Positions 1-8,977 are shown, counted from the stretch's first letter. The stretch is 64,000 nt of DNA from Devosia aurantiaca (GCF_011058215.1 NZ_JAALFG010000006.1:1-64000); one strand, 5' to 3'. Numbers and translations: made by a program. The notes: generated from the sequence alone by a model not told the origin.

Positions 1-254
1 CACGAGGCAAGCTGCATCAGCCTTGTGGTAAGGCGCATGGATTCGGTGGCGTAAAGGAAGCCCACCTCGCGCGGCAGCACGCGGCTTTCGATGCGGCCCT
101 GGTCGTCGAGATAGGCGGCAACGCTTTCGATCAGCGCCATGCCTTCGCGATAAAGCGCGTCGAACCCGCCCGAGGCGACGATGCGCGGTCCGATCGAGAT
201 CGCTTCTCTGGTTTCGCCTCGATCCATCCCGCCCGGTCCTCCGCTTCGCGCCAT
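1..254 (-). CDS. rcdA: RcdA-like regulator of CtrA degradation (DUF1465), 3' end outside window
   Basis: About 84 N-terminal residues are present and the reading frame runs off the left edge. The readable part contains FDALYREGMALIES, AYLDDQGR and FLYATESMRLTTRL, the first helices of the DUF1465 family. In Caulobacter the founding member RcdA is an adaptor that helps ClpXP degrade the cell-cycle regulator CtrA; the same role here is inferred from family membership. ATG at 254 is the longest start, and an in-frame ATG at 227 (MDRGETREA) is an alternative. A perfect CtrA-type box lies about 210 bases upstream, with a terminator-like hairpin between box and gene, so whether the box drives this gene is open. 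Confidence 0.82.
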   Translation of the reverse strand, partial: MARSGGPGGMDRGETREAISIGPRIVASGGFDALYREGMALIESVAAYLDDQGRIESRVLPREVGFLYATESMRLTTRLMQLAS

Positions 255-340
255 GCTAGGGGCAACGCGCGACGGCGTCACTTGAAACGCCCAGCTATTC
301 TCAAAATCTGGTTTAAGCGTGGCGCCGCAAGCCCTGGCAC

Positions 341-374
341 AAAAAGAAAAAGAGCCGCATGGAATGCAGCTCTC
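341..374 (-). terminator. Rho-independent terminator (minus strand)
   Basis: On the minus strand GAGCTGCAT pairs with ATGCGGCTC around a short loop and is followed by TTTTTCTTTTT. It is a textbook intrinsic terminator. It could end the DUF1192 transcript that stops at 491, or a short RNA starting near 438. Confidence 0.75.
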
Positions 375-438
375 GAAGTTAACAGGGAGGCGTCAAACAG
401 AGGGAAAACCACTCTGAAAAATTCAGAACAATCTGAAT
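341..438 (-). ncRNA. Candidate small RNA between DUF1192 and rcdA
   Basis: Read on the minus strand, the stretch below the CtrA-type box holds three stem-loops. The first is ATTCAGA-TTGT-TCTGAAT (438-421). The second is CAGAG-N9-CTCTG. The third is the terminator hairpin with its T run. Between the second and third lies an unpaired-looking CCTCCC, an anti-Shine-Dalgarno-like motif. A perfect TTAA-N7-TTAA box sits about 24-38 bases upstream of the first hairpin, where an activated promoter would place it. This organisation resembles rhizobial small RNAs with anti-SD motifs, but no homologue is recognised by name. The simpler alternative is the 3' trailer of the DUF1192 mRNA. Confidence 0.35.
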
Positions 439-461
439 AATGAGAAGCTAACACCCAAAGC

Positions 462-477
462 TTAATTGAGGCTTAAC
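462..477. promoter_or_regulatory. CtrA-type box TTAA-N7-TTAAC
   Basis: The sequence TTAATTGAGGCTTAAC matches the full CtrA consensus TTAA-N7-TTAA(C) with no mismatch. It lies between the end of the DUF1192 gene (491) and rcdA (start 254). In Caulobacter CtrA activates rcdA. The match is direct; binding and the target transcript are inferred. Confidence 0.55.
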
Positions 478-490
478 AGGAGTCGATTTC

Positions 491-679
491 TTAACCTAGA
501 CGGAATGCCGCATCGGCGGCTTTGCGGGAACTGCCCTTGGCATCGATGGCGCTTCGCAAGCGCACGATCTCTGCTTCCAAAAGGCCAATGCGGGCTTCGA
601 GCTCCTCGATCGAGAGCGTATCGAGCGCCATGCCGATTTCATGGATCTTGGGTGGCTTGGGTCGATCGTCGTCGAACAT
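491..679 (-). CDS. DUF1192 family small protein
   Basis: A 62-residue acidic protein beginning MFDDDRPKPPKIHEIGMALD, followed by an amphipathic helix (LSIEELEARIGLLEAEIVRLRSAI) that looks like a short coiled coil. This is the typical size and layout of DUF1192, a family of small alphaproteobacterial proteins of unknown function. The start at 679 has a clean AAGGAG ribosome-binding site; the longer upstream frame shows no protein-like composition. It reads toward rcdA and is divergent from the quinone oxidoreductase gene. Confidence 0.88.
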   Translation of the reverse strand: MFDDDRPKPPKIHEIGMALDTLSIEELEARIGLLEAEIVRLRSAIDAKGSSRKAADAAFRLG

Positions 680-752
680 GGCATTCTCCTTGTGCGGGAG
701 AGTGTAGCGCAGAGCGCTTGCGGGACAAGACGGCTTGCGCCAGCATGCGGGA

Positions 753-1775
753 ATGACCCTGCCCCAAGACATGCTCGCCATCATCATCGCCGCGCCCGGT
801 GGTCCCGAAGTCCTGACCGCGCAGCGCGTGCCGCTGCCGCAGATTGCAGCCACCGATGTGCTGATCCGCGTCGCGGCGGCGGGCGTCAACGGCCCCGACC
901 TCGCGCAGCGGCGCGGCCATTACGATCCGCCGCCGGGTGCCTCTCCCCTGCCCGGCCTGGAAGTCGCTGGTGAGATCGTTGCTGTCGGCGAGAAGGTCAG
1001 CGGCTTTGCGCCTGGCGATCGCGTCATGGCGCTCACCAATGGCGGCGGCTATGCCGAATATGCCGCCGTGCCGTACGGCCAGGTCCTGCCGGTGCCCGAC
1101 GGCTGGAGCCTTGAGCAAGCCGCAGCGCTGCCCGAAACCTGGTTCACGGTCACGCAGACGCTGGTCATGCGATCGGGCCTCCGATCAGGCATGACCGTCC
1201 TCGTCCATGGCGCTGCCGGCGGCATCGGCGGCGCAGCCATCCAGATCAGCGGGATTCTCGGTGCCAAAGCCATCGGCATCGTCTCGGACGAAGAAAAGGC
1301 CAATTACTGCGCCGAACTTGGCGCCGTCGCGGTCATCGACCGCACCCGCGAAAACATCGCCGAGCGCGTCATGGCGCTGACAGATGGGCGCGGCGCCGAT
1401 CGCATCGTCGACCTCGTTGGCGGACCCATGCTCGCGGTCAATGTCGCGGCTGCTGCGCGTGGAGGCCATATCGTTCAGATCTCGACGCTTGAGGGCGCCA
1501 CCGCAACCATGCCGCTCCGCCAGATGATGGCCCGGGAACTGACCCTCTCAGGCTCGACACTTCGACCGCAAACCGCCGAGACCAAGGCTGCCATCGCCGC
1601 GCGTATCCGTTCCGACCTCCTTCCCGCCCTCTCCTCGCCCGGCTTTGCCAGACCCGAAATCACCACCTTCCCAATGGAGCGCGCGAGCGCCGCGCATGCC
1701 GCCATGGAAACGCGCCGCCATCGCGGCAAGCTGGTGCTGGTGACCGCGTTCGGAAGCGGTGAACAGCTGAGTTAA
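753..1775 (+). CDS. NAD(P)H quinone oxidoreductase, zinc-independent MDR family (PIG3-like)
   Basis: A 340-residue medium-chain dehydrogenase/reductase. The N-terminal GroES-like domain (residues about 1-125) shows PGGPEVL and GVNGPDLAQRRGHY. The Rossmann domain carries the nucleotide-binding motif VHGAAGGIGGAAIQ at about 151-164. The zinc ligands of alcohol dehydrogenases are absent, which fits the quinone-oxidoreductase branch that reduces quinones or enals with NADPH in the cytoplasm. ATG at 753 is preferred over 735 because the family begins only a few residues before the AIII-APGGPEVL strand; 771 is a further option. The gene is complete and stands alone. Confidence 0.88.
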   Translation: MTLPQDMLAIIIAAPGGPEVLTAQRVPLPQIAATDVLIRVAAAGVNGPDLAQRRGHYDPPPGASPLPGLEVAGEIVAVGEKVSGFAPGDRVMALTNGGGYAEYAAVPYGQVLPVPDGWSLEQAAALPETWFTVTQTLVMRSGLRSGMTVLVHGAAGGIGGAAIQISGILGAKAIGIVSDEEKANYCAELGAVAVIDRTRENIAERVMALTDGRGADRIVDLVGGPMLAVNVAAAARGGHIVQISTLEGATATMPLRQMMARELTLSGSTLRPQTAETKAAIAARIRSDLLPALSSPGFARPEITTFPMERASAAHAAMETRRHRGKLVLVTAFGSGEQLS

Positions 1776-1839
1776 TGATTGCGGATTGGCGGCATTTTCC
1801 TTATATTGACCGCCAGTTCCCCCTCAGCATTAGACCAAG

Positions 1840-1874
1840 AGGCGGAGCGGCCCGGAGGAAAACCGGCCGCGCCT
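1840..1874 (+). promoter_or_regulatory. Structured 5' leader of trcR (hairpin)
   Basis: AGGC and GCGGCC pair with GGCCGC and GCCT around a purine-rich loop (GGAGGAAAAC). The hairpin lies just upstream of the AGGAG ribosome-binding site of trcR. Its SD-like loop suggests a translational control element, but nothing in the sequence proves this. Confidence 0.3.
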
Positions 1875-1892
1875 CCAGGAGAAATTTAGCTT

Positions 1893-2626
1893 ATGTCCCA
1901 GACCCTTCTGATGCCCAAGGCAACCGCCGTCTGGCTGGTGGACAATACTGCGCTCTCGTTCGAGCAGATCGCTGCCTTCTGCACGCTGCACCCGCTCGAA
2001 GTCCAGGGCATTGCCGATGGCGACGTCGCCGCCGGCATCATGGGCGTCAACCCGATCCAGAACGGTCAGCTGACCCGCGAAGAGATCGAAAAGGCGGAAG
2101 CCGATCCGAACTATCGCATGAAGGTGTCCGACCCCAAGGTTCGCGTCGCCGCGCCCAAGCGCAAGGGCCCGCGCTACACCCCGATTTCGCGCCGCAACGA
2201 GCGCCCCAATGCCATCAAGTGGCTGGTACGCAACCATCCAGAGCTCAAGGACGCGCAGATCATGCGCCTCGTCGGCACCACCAAGTCGACCATCGATTCG
2301 GTGCGCGAGAACACGCACTGGAACTCGGCCAACCTCACGGCCATGGACCCGGTGACCCTGGGTCTCTGCAGCCAGATCGACCTCGACCTCGAGGTTAAGC
2401 GCGCCTCAAGGACGCTCCGGCCCAGGCCGAACTCAACGAAGGCACGACGCTGATGACCGCCGAGGAAGCCCTCGAACGCGCCGCCAGCCGCGCCCATGCC
2501 GATAACGGCAATTTCGGTGGCGGCGAAGAAGGCAGCCAGCGCGCACAGAATGCCGCCGACGAGCTCGACGCAGACTCCGTCTTCGCCAAGCTCAAGTCGC
2601 TCAAGGGCAATTCCGACGACGAATAA
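1893..2626 (+). CDS. trcR: TrcR/DUF1013 cell-cycle transcriptional regulator (frame broken near 2407)
   Basis: The product begins MSQTLLMPKATAVWLVDNTALSFEQIA and contains RPNAIKWLVRNHPELKDAQIMRLVGTTK, an HTH-like segment characteristic of DUF1013, known as TrcR in alphaproteobacteria. The frame set by ATG 1893 stops at 2453. From about 2407 the next frame continues naturally as KDAPAQAELNEGTTLMTAEEALERAASRAH to a stop at 2624-2626, giving about 244 residues. Restoring one C (TCAAGG to TCCAAGG) repairs the frame, so I treat it as one gene. The acidic C-terminal tail ends KSLKGNSDDE. A strong terminator follows directly. AGGAG precedes the start. Confidence 0.88.
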
Positions 2627-2630
2627 GAAT

Positions 2631-2658
2631 GATCCCCGCTTCGGCGGGGATTTTTTTG
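2631..2658 (+). terminator. Rho-independent terminator after trcR
   Basis: GATCCCCGC-TTCG-GCGGGGAT is followed by a run of seven T. The GC-rich stem, stable UUCG-type loop and T tract leave little doubt. Confidence 0.93.
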
Positions 2659-2679
2659 TTTTGCGCCCCCTACTCCCCT

Positions 2680-2763
2680 AGACCTCATGGTGAGCTTGTC
2701 GAACCACGAGGTCGCAGCCACCGGTGCCCGACCTCGTCCTTCGACAAGCTCAGGATGAGGTCT
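2680..2763. repeat. Dispersed palindromic repeat, family A, copy 1
   Basis: Two inverted arms of about 34 bases start AGACCTCATGGTGAGCTTG and end CAAGCTCAGGATGAGGTCT, around a spacer of about 17 bases. The same element recurs at 14191-14275 and 20808-20895, and a rearranged relative lies at 44254-44379. It carries no gene and sits just before the TauE/SafE gene, close enough to contribute its 5' region. Confidence 0.88.
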
Positions 2764-2786
2764 TCGGGCCGTTTGTGATCCACCCC

Positions 2787-3544
2787 ATGATCGACCCCCT
2801 CTTCGTCACCGTCGCCGTGCTCGCGGTCCTTGTCGTCGGACTTTCGAAAGCCGGCCTGCTCGGTGGGCTCGGTGTCGTCGGCGTGCCGCTCCTGACCCTA
2901 GTCATGGCACCGCGCGATGCCGCGGGCATGATGCTGCCGGTGCTGCTGTGCATGGATGCGGTGGCGATCTGGATGTATCGGCGCGAATGCGACTGGAACA
3001 TTATCCGCATCATGCTGCCCGGCGCCGCCGTGGGCACGATCCTGGGCTGGGTGCTCTGGGCCGTGGTCAGTGACGCCGCGGTGCTGTTGATGGTCGGTGT
3101 CGTGACGCTCTTGTTCTGCATCGACGCCGTGTTTCCACTGCGCCAGAAGCTCGAAGGCCTGCCGCCATCAAAGCCGTGGGGCACGTTCTGGGGCGGTGTC
3201 GCCGGCTTTACCAGCTTCATCTCCCACACGGGCGGCCCGCCGTTCCAGATCTACGTCCTGCCGCGTCGCCTTGCTCCCGCCGTCTATGCCGGCACCACGG
3301 CGTTCTTTTTGCCATCGTCAACACGTCCAAGCTCATCCCCTATTACTTCCTCGGCCAGCTCAATGCGCAGAACCTGCTGCTTTCGGCTGCCCTCGCGCCC
3401 GTTGGCGTGCTCGGCGTTTTTGTCGGCGTCTACCTGGTGCGGCGGATCGATGCGCGGCTCTTTTATCGAATTGCCTATTGGCTGGTGTTCCTGCTGGCGC
3501 TGCAGCTGATTTGGGAAGGCACGAGCCGCCTGATCCAAGGCTAA
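2787..3544 (+). CDS. TauE/SafE (TSUP) family membrane exporter (frame broken near 3306)
   Basis: A polytopic inner-membrane protein of about 252 residues with seven to eight hydrophobic segments, starting MIDPLFVTVAVLAVLVVGLSKAG. It shows the TSUP hallmarks GLSKAGLLGGLGVVGVPLL near the N-terminus and the internal ISHTGGPPFQIYVLP. TSUP members move sulfite, sulfoacetate or other small anions; the substrate here cannot be read. After TTAFF the frame breaks in a run of five T (3306-3310). With one extra T it reads AIVNTSKLIPYYFLGQ and on to the stop at 3544. No strong ribosome-binding site is visible, and a GTG at 2775 is a possible alternative start. Confidence 0.83.
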
Positions 3545-3608
3545 CCGGCTTCACACACCGACTCGGGCTGGCTAAGGTCCGCCGCAAATGATTTCCGGAG
3601 ACGCGAAT

Positions 3609-5414
3609 ATGTCCGCAGCCGCAGCGCAAAAGGGCCACAACCAATTCGGCAACCTGCCGGTCTGGGACCTCACCGATCTTTATCCGGCCAAGGACAGCGC
3701 CGAGTTCAAGGCCGCACTGGACCAAGCCAAAAGCCTCGCGACCCAGTTCGAGGCCAAATACAAGGGCAAGCTTGCCGACCTCACCGCATCGGGCAAGCTG
3801 GTCGAAGCCATCAAGGACAGCGAAATCCTCGGCGACCTCACCGGCCGCATCGGCTCTTTCTCGTTTCTCCAATATGCGCAGAAGTCGACCGATCCGGACC
3901 GCGCCAAGTTCATGGGCGACACAAACGAGGCGCTGACCTCGCTATCCACCAAGGTCCTCTTCTTCGAACTCGAACTCAACCGCATCGGCGATGCCGAGCT
4001 CGATGCCGCCATTGCCGCCGATCCGGAACTGGCACGCTACAAGACCTGGTTTGCTGAGCTGCGCAAGGCGAAGCCCTACCAGCTCGATGACAAGCTCGAA
4101 GAGCTGTTCCACGACAAATCGGTCACCGCTTATTCGGCTTGGAACCGGCTCTTTGATGAAACGCTGTCGAGCCTCGAATTCGAGGTCAATGGCGAGACGC
4201 TGAACCTCGAATCGACGCTGCACCTGCTGTCGGAGCGCGACGAGACGCAACGCCAGGCGGCGTTCGAGGCGCTGGCAAAAACCTTTAAAGCCAATGTGCG
4301 GCTCTTCACCCACATCACCAATGTGCTCGCCAAGGACAAGGAAATCTCCGACCGCTGGCGTGGCTACGAAGACATTGCCGATAGCCGCCACATGGCCAAC
4401 TCAGTGGAACGCCAAGTCGTCGATGCGCTGCAAAAAGCGGTCGAAGAAGCCTATCCGCGGCTCTCGCATCGCTACTACAAGATGAAAGCCAAGTGGTTCG
4501 GCAAGGACAAGCTCAATGCCTGGGACCGCAATGCGCCGCTGCCGACCAGCGACGAGCGCATCTGGGACTGGGACACCGCTGTCACCACCGTGCTCGACGC
4601 CTATGGCCGCTTCTCGCCCGAATTGGCCGACGTCGCACGGCCCTTCTTCAATTCCGGCTGGATCGACGCGCCGACCGGCAATGGCAAGCTTTCGGGCGCC
4701 TTTGCGCATCCGACCGTGCCCAGCGCCCATCCCTACCTGATGCTGAACTATCTCGGTCGCACCAGGGACATCATGACTCTGGCGCACGAACTCGGCCATG
4801 GCGTCCACCAGCGCCTCGCCGCCGCGCAAGGCCCCATCCTCGCCAATACGCCGCTGACCCTGGCCGAAACGGCCTCGGTCTTCGGCGAGATGCTGACCTT
4901 CCGCTCGCTCCTCGACAACACCACCGACCCCAAGCAGCGCTTTGCGCTTTTGTCCTCCAAGGTCGAGGACATGCTCAACACCGTGGTGCGGCAAATCGCC
5001 TTCTACACCTTCGAGCGCCGCGTCCACACCGCCCGCCGCCAAGGCGAGTTGCGGGCAGAGGAGATCAACCAGATCTGGCTCGATGTGCAGCGGGAATCGC
5101 TGGGCGAAGGCGTCGCCTCAAACGACGGCTATGAAGTCTTCTGGACTTATATCCCGCACTTCATCCACTCGCCCTTCTATGTCTACGCCTATGCCTTTGG
5201 CGATTGCCTTGTGAACTCGCTTTATGCTCAGTATGAAAAAGCCAGTGATGGCTTTGCGGAGCGCTATTTCGAGCTCCTGAAGGCTGGGGGAAGCAAGCAT
5301 CATTCCGAGCTTTTGGCGCCCTTTGGGCTGGACGCCAAGGATCCCCAATTCTGGTCGCTCGGCCTTTCCATGATCGAGCGTCTGATCGACGAGCTGGAAG
5401 CGACGTCTCCCTGA
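3609..5414 (+). CDS. pepF: Oligoendopeptidase F, M3 metallopeptidase
   Basis: A cytoplasmic zinc peptidase of about 601 residues that cleaves oligopeptides. The catalytic HEXXH appears as TLAHELGHGVHQ, followed by the downstream zinc-ligand region LAETASVFGEM. The N-terminal helical domain (NLPVWDLTDLYP, RIGSFSFLQYAQ) matches the PepF/M3B family, and length is normal. ATG 3609 is preferred because GGAG lies nine bases upstream; an in-frame ATG at 3588 would add seven residues. The gene is intact, unlike several neighbours. Confidence 0.94.
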   Translation: MSAAAAQKGHNQFGNLPVWDLTDLYPAKDSAEFKAALDQAKSLATQFEAKYKGKLADLTASGKLVEAIKDSEILGDLTGRIGSFSFLQYAQKSTDPDRAKFMGDTNEALTSLSTKVLFFELELNRIGDAELDAAIAADPELARYKTWFAELRKAKPYQLDDKLEELFHDKSVTAYSAWNRLFDETLSSLEFEVNGETLNLESTLHLLSERDETQRQAAFEALAKTFKANVRLFTHITNVLAKDKEISDRWRGYEDIADSRHMANSVERQVVDALQKAVEEAYPRLSHRYYKMKAKWFGKDKLNAWDRNAPLPTSDERIWDWDTAVTTVLDAYGRFSPELADVARPFFNSGWIDAPTGNGKLSGAFAHPTVPSAHPYLMLNYLGRTRDIMTLAHELGHGVHQRLAAAQGPILANTPLTLAETASVFGEMLTFRSLLDNTTDPKQRFALLSSKVEDMLNTVVRQIAFYTFERRVHTARRQGELRAEEINQIWLDVQRESLGEGVASNDGYEVFWTYIPHFIHSPFYVYAYAFGDCLVNSLYAQYEKASDGFAERYFELLKAGGSKHHSELLAPFGLDAKDPQFWSLGLSMIERLIDELEATSP

Positions 5415-5469
5415 GGGACGTACCACTTTCGGCTTACCACCTTTTGACGACTATGCCTCCGAGGACCTG

Positions 5470-5637
5470 ATGGCTACTCAGCACCCAACCGATCCCCACC
5501 CCGCTCCGGTACAGGAATCCTACATGGATTACGCCCAGCACGAAAAAACCTATTCCGGCTTCGTGACGGGCGTGAAGTGGACCGTCTACGGCCTCGCCGC
5601 CTTCATGGTGGTGCTTTACTTTATTATCCAGCCCTGA
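5470..5637 (+). CDS. aa3-type cytochrome c oxidase subunit IV (small, alphaproteobacterial)
   Basis: A 55-residue protein, MATQHPTDPHPAPVQESYMD..., with YAQHEKTYSGFVTGVKW followed by a single transmembrane helix (VYGLAAFMVVLYFIIQ). This is the bacterial aa3-oxidase subunit IV pattern: a short hydrophilic N-terminus, then one helix. A GAGGA ribosome-binding site precedes the ATG. In many Hyphomicrobiales this tiny gene sits directly upstream of pntA, as here (67 bases), which supports the call. It is an accessory subunit in the inner membrane and is not needed for the catalytic core. Confidence 0.85.
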   Translation: MATQHPTDPHPAPVQESYMDYAQHEKTYSGFVTGVKWTVYGLAAFMVVLYFIIQP

Positions 5638-5703
5638 GCGCAACCTAAGTCTCGGGCCGATTGCAACGTGCCTGTCCGTTGACAGGCGGGTAGGAGAGTT
5701 TTC

Positions 5704-7166
5704 ATGAAGATCGCCGTTTTGCGCGAGCGGGCGGAGGGTGAAAGCCGCGTTGCCGCTACCCCCGAGACTGTCGGCAAGTTTATCGGCCTCGGCGCTACGG
5801 TCAGTGTCGAACAGGGCGCCGGCCTCGGCTCCCGCATCGGCGATGACCAATTCACCGCCGCTGGCGCAACAATCGCTGCAAGCGGCGCCGATGCTGTTCG
5901 CGGCGCCGATATCGTGCTCTGCGTCCGCCGGCCAGCGGCGTTTGCACTAGCGGGCGTCAATCCCGGGGCACTGGTGATCGGCGCGCTCGATCCCTATGGC
6001 AACGAGGCCGAGGTTGCGGCGCTCGCCCAGACCGGCGTCACCGCCATGGTGATGGAATTCATGCCGCGCATCACCCGCGCCCAGGTCATGGATATTCTGT
6101 CCTCGCAGGCCAATCTGGCCGGCTATCAGGCAGTGATCGAAGCGGCCGCCGTTTTCGAACGCGCCATGCCGATGATGATGACCGCCGCGGGCACCGTCCG
6201 CCCGGCCAAGGCCTTCGTCATGGGTGCGGGCGTTGCCGGCCTTCAGGCCATCGCCACCGCCAAGCGTCTCGGCGCCGTGGTTTCGGCAACCGACGTGCGC
6301 CCTGCCGCCAAGGAACAAGTCGAGTCGCTGGGCGGCAAGTTCATCGCCGTTGAAGACGACGAATTCAAGCAGGCCGAGACCGCGGGCGGCTATGCCAAGC
6401 AGATGAGCGCCGAGTACCAGGCCAAGCAGGCCGAACTCACCGCATCCCATATTGCCAAGCAAGATATCGTCATCACCACCGCACTGATCCCGGGCCGCCC
6501 ACACCGCGCCTGATCACCCGCGAAATGGTCGAGTCCATGGCGCCTGGTTCGGTGATCGTCGACCTCGCGGCCGAACGTGGCGGCAATGTCGAGCTGACCC
6601 AGCCCGGCCAGGTCGTCGACCATAATGGCGTAATCATCGTCGGTTACACCAATGTGCAGGGGCGCATCCCGACCACTGCCAGCCAGCTCTATGCCCGCAA
6701 TCTCCTCGCCTTCATCACCACCCTGATCGACGCGAAGGAGAAAAAGCTCGCCGTCAACTGGGACGACGAGCTGGTCAAGGCGACCGTGCTGACCCGCGAT
6801 GGCGCCGTTGTGCATCCCAACTTCCAGCAAGCCGCCCCGGCGCCTGTCGTGACCCCGGTCGCAGCGCCTGTGGCGGCTGCAGTTGCGACCGAGCCGGTAG
6901 CCCTCCGCCCCGCGGCGCGACGGGCATCGGCCAAGAAGCCGGAAGTGGCGGCCATGGCCGATACGCCCAAAAAGGCTGAGCCCGGCGTCGAGCAGTCCGT
7001 TCCAGATGGGGCGGAACCGGCGCCCGCCATGCGCAAGCGCGCCGCGACCAAAAAAGCTGCGGCGGTGATCGACACTGCCGCTGCCGTCAGCCCGACCATC
7101 GTCAAGAAGCCGGCCGCCAGAAAACCTGCCGTAAAGAAGCCTGTCGCTCCGGAGGAGGGCAACTAA
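5704..7166 (+). CDS. pntA: NAD(P) transhydrogenase subunit alpha, domain I (PntAA), frame broken near 6498
   Basis: Soluble NAD(H)-binding subunit of the proton-translocating transhydrogenase, which moves hydride between NADH and NADP+. It starts [50 protein letters not shown] is the Rossmann fold. At 6498-6500 the frame fails after ALIPGR. One added C gives [20 protein letters not shown], joined to the segment ending EEGN at 7166. The core ends around [14 protein letters not shown]. About 110 extra residues follow, rich in Ala, Pro and Lys ([19 protein letters not shown]), which is not part of the usual enzyme. pntAB follows one base later. TTG/GTG starts are not needed; ATG 5704 lies after GGAGAG. 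Confidence 0.93.
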
Positions 7167-7167
7167 G

Positions 7168-7530
7168 ATGGAAACAACTGCAAACACCACGGCGGATCTC
7201 GCCACGGCCATCGCCCATGGGGCGATCGGCGGCGCCATCGACCCATTCACCTTCCGTCTTGCCATTTTCGTCCTGGCAATCTTCGTCGGCTATTTCGTGG
7301 TCTGGGGCGTGACCCCTGCCCTCCACACGCCGCTGATGAGCGTCACCAACGCCATTTCCTCGGTCATCGTCGTCGGTGCGCTCCTTGCCGTTGGTGTCCA
7401 TTCGGTCAATGACGCCGGCTGGGCTTCCAAGCTCTTCGGCTTCATCGCGCTGGTCTTTGCTTCGGTGAACATCTTCGGCGGGTTCCTCGTGACCCAGCGC
7501 ATGCTCGCCATGTACAAGAAGAAGGGTTGA
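7168..7530 (+). CDS. NAD(P) transhydrogenase subunit alpha, membrane part (PntAB)
   Basis: A 120-residue membrane subunit with three hydrophobic helices ([56 protein letters not shown]) and the conserved end [16 protein letters not shown]. It corresponds to the C-terminal membrane portion of single-chain PntA and, with PntB, forms the proton channel. The gene lies one base after pntA and its TGA overlaps the upstream flank of pntB, a compact three-gene operon. Confidence 0.94.
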   Translation: METTANTTADLATAIAHGAIGGAIDPFTFRLAIFVLAIFVGYFVVWGVTPALHTPLMSVTNAISSVIVVGALLAVGVHSVNDAGWASKLFGFIALVFASVNIFGGFLVTQRMLAMYKKKG

Positions 7531-7535
7531 TCACG

Positions 7536-8940
7536 ATGATCGACGCAAACATCGCCGCCCTTCTCTACCTGATCTCGGGCGTTCTCTTTATCCTCGCCCT
7601 GCGCGGCCTCTCGAGCCCCCGCACCGCCAGCCGCGGCAACACCTTCGGCATGGTCGGCATGGGCATCGCCATCGTTACCACTCTCCTCGTCGCCTCGCCC
7701 AGCGATTGGCTGAGCTGGCTGCTGATCATTGCCGGCCTCGGTCTTGGTGGTGCGATCGGCGCCTACATGGCGCGCACGGTCAAGATGACTGACATGCCGC
7801 AGCTGGTTGCCGCCTTCCACTCGCTGGTTGGTCTGGCTGCCGTATTCGTGGCCGCAGCCGCTCTTTATGCGCCTGAAGCCTTCGGCATCGGCGTGCCTGG
7901 CGCCATCCACGCCCAGGCACTGGTCGAAATGTCGATCGGCGTTGCCATCGGCGCCTTTACTTTTACCGGTTCGGTCATCGCCTTCGCCAAGCTCAACGGC
8001 AATATGAGCGGCAAGCCGATCATCCTGCCCTTCCGCCACTACATCCATATCGCGCTTGGCGTCGCCATCATCGCACTGGTCTGGGCCTTTACCCTCTCTG
8101 CCGATCCCTGGCTGTTCTGGGCCATCACGATCCTCGCCCTGATCCTGGGCGGGCTGATGATCATCCCGATCGGCGGCGCCGACATGCCGGTGGTCGTTTC
8201 GATGCTCAACTCCTATTCCGGTTGGGCCGCGGCAGGCATTGGCTTTACCCTCGGCAACACTGCGCTGATCATCACCGGCGCGCTGGTCGGCTCCTCGGGC
8301 GCCATCCTCTCTTACATCATGTGCAAGGCGATGAACCGCTCGTTCATCTCGGTGATCCTGGGTGGCTTTGGCGGCGACACGTCGTCTGCTGCCGGTGGCG
8401 TCGAAGACGACCGCCCGGTCAAACAGGGCGCTGCGGACGACGCCGCGTTCCTGATGAAAAATGCCGGCAAGGTCATCATCGTGCCTGGCTACGGCATGCG
8501 TCGCCCAGGCCCAGCACGCTTTGCGTGAAATGGCCGATCTGCTCAAGGCTGCCGGTGTCGAAGTCAAATACGCCATTCATCCCGTGGCCGGCCGCATGCC
8601 GGGGCACATGAACGTGCTCCTTGCCGAGGCCAACGTGCCCTATGACGAAGTGTTCGAGCTCGAGGACATCAATTCCGAATTCGCCCAGTCGGACGTGGCT
8701 TTCGTCATTGGCGCCAATGACGTCACCAACCCTTCCGCAAAGACCGACAAGAGCTCGCCCATTTATGGCATGCCGGTCCTCAACGTTGAGGATGCCGGTA
8801 CGGTGCTCTTCATCAAGCGCGGCATGGCGGCAGGCTATGCCGGCGTCCAGAACGAGCTCTTCTATCGCGACAACACCATGATGCTGTTCGGCGACGCCAA
8901 GAAGATGACCGAAGACATTGTCAAGGCACTGGGCCACTAG
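7536..8940 (+). CDS. pntB: NAD(P) transhydrogenase subunit beta (PntB), frame broken near 8498
   Basis: A protein of about 468 residues: an N-terminal block of membrane helices with the strongly conserved [10 protein letters not shown] and [19 protein letters not shown], then the soluble NADP-binding domain III. The frame breaks right after VIIVPGYGM, the start of the NADP site. Two bases are missing (a GC pair), and the following frame reads [19 protein letters not shown], then [18 protein letters not shown] and [10 protein letters not shown], to the normal C-terminus [21 protein letters not shown] 7536 follows GAAGGG. Together with pntA and pntAB it makes the proton-pumping source of NADPH. 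The operon ends in terminator-like hairpins. Confidence 0.94.
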
Positions 8941-8954
8941 CCGTCCCGAAAGGC

Positions 8955-8977
8955 AAATCGCCCCTGTGGGGCGATTT
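8955..8977 (+). terminator. Hairpin directly after pntB
   Basis: AAATCGCCCC-TGT-GGGGCGATTT forms a ten-base-pair stem 15 bases after the stop codon. The T residues are within the stem, so it may act as a weak terminator or as a 3' stabiliser. Confidence 0.6.

Noticed and set aside
6490-6530. Programmed frameshifting or true two-gene split of pntA
   Set aside because: The break is in the middle of a conserved motif, lacks a slippery heptamer with a downstream pseudoknot, and matches the pattern of many other breaks in the window.
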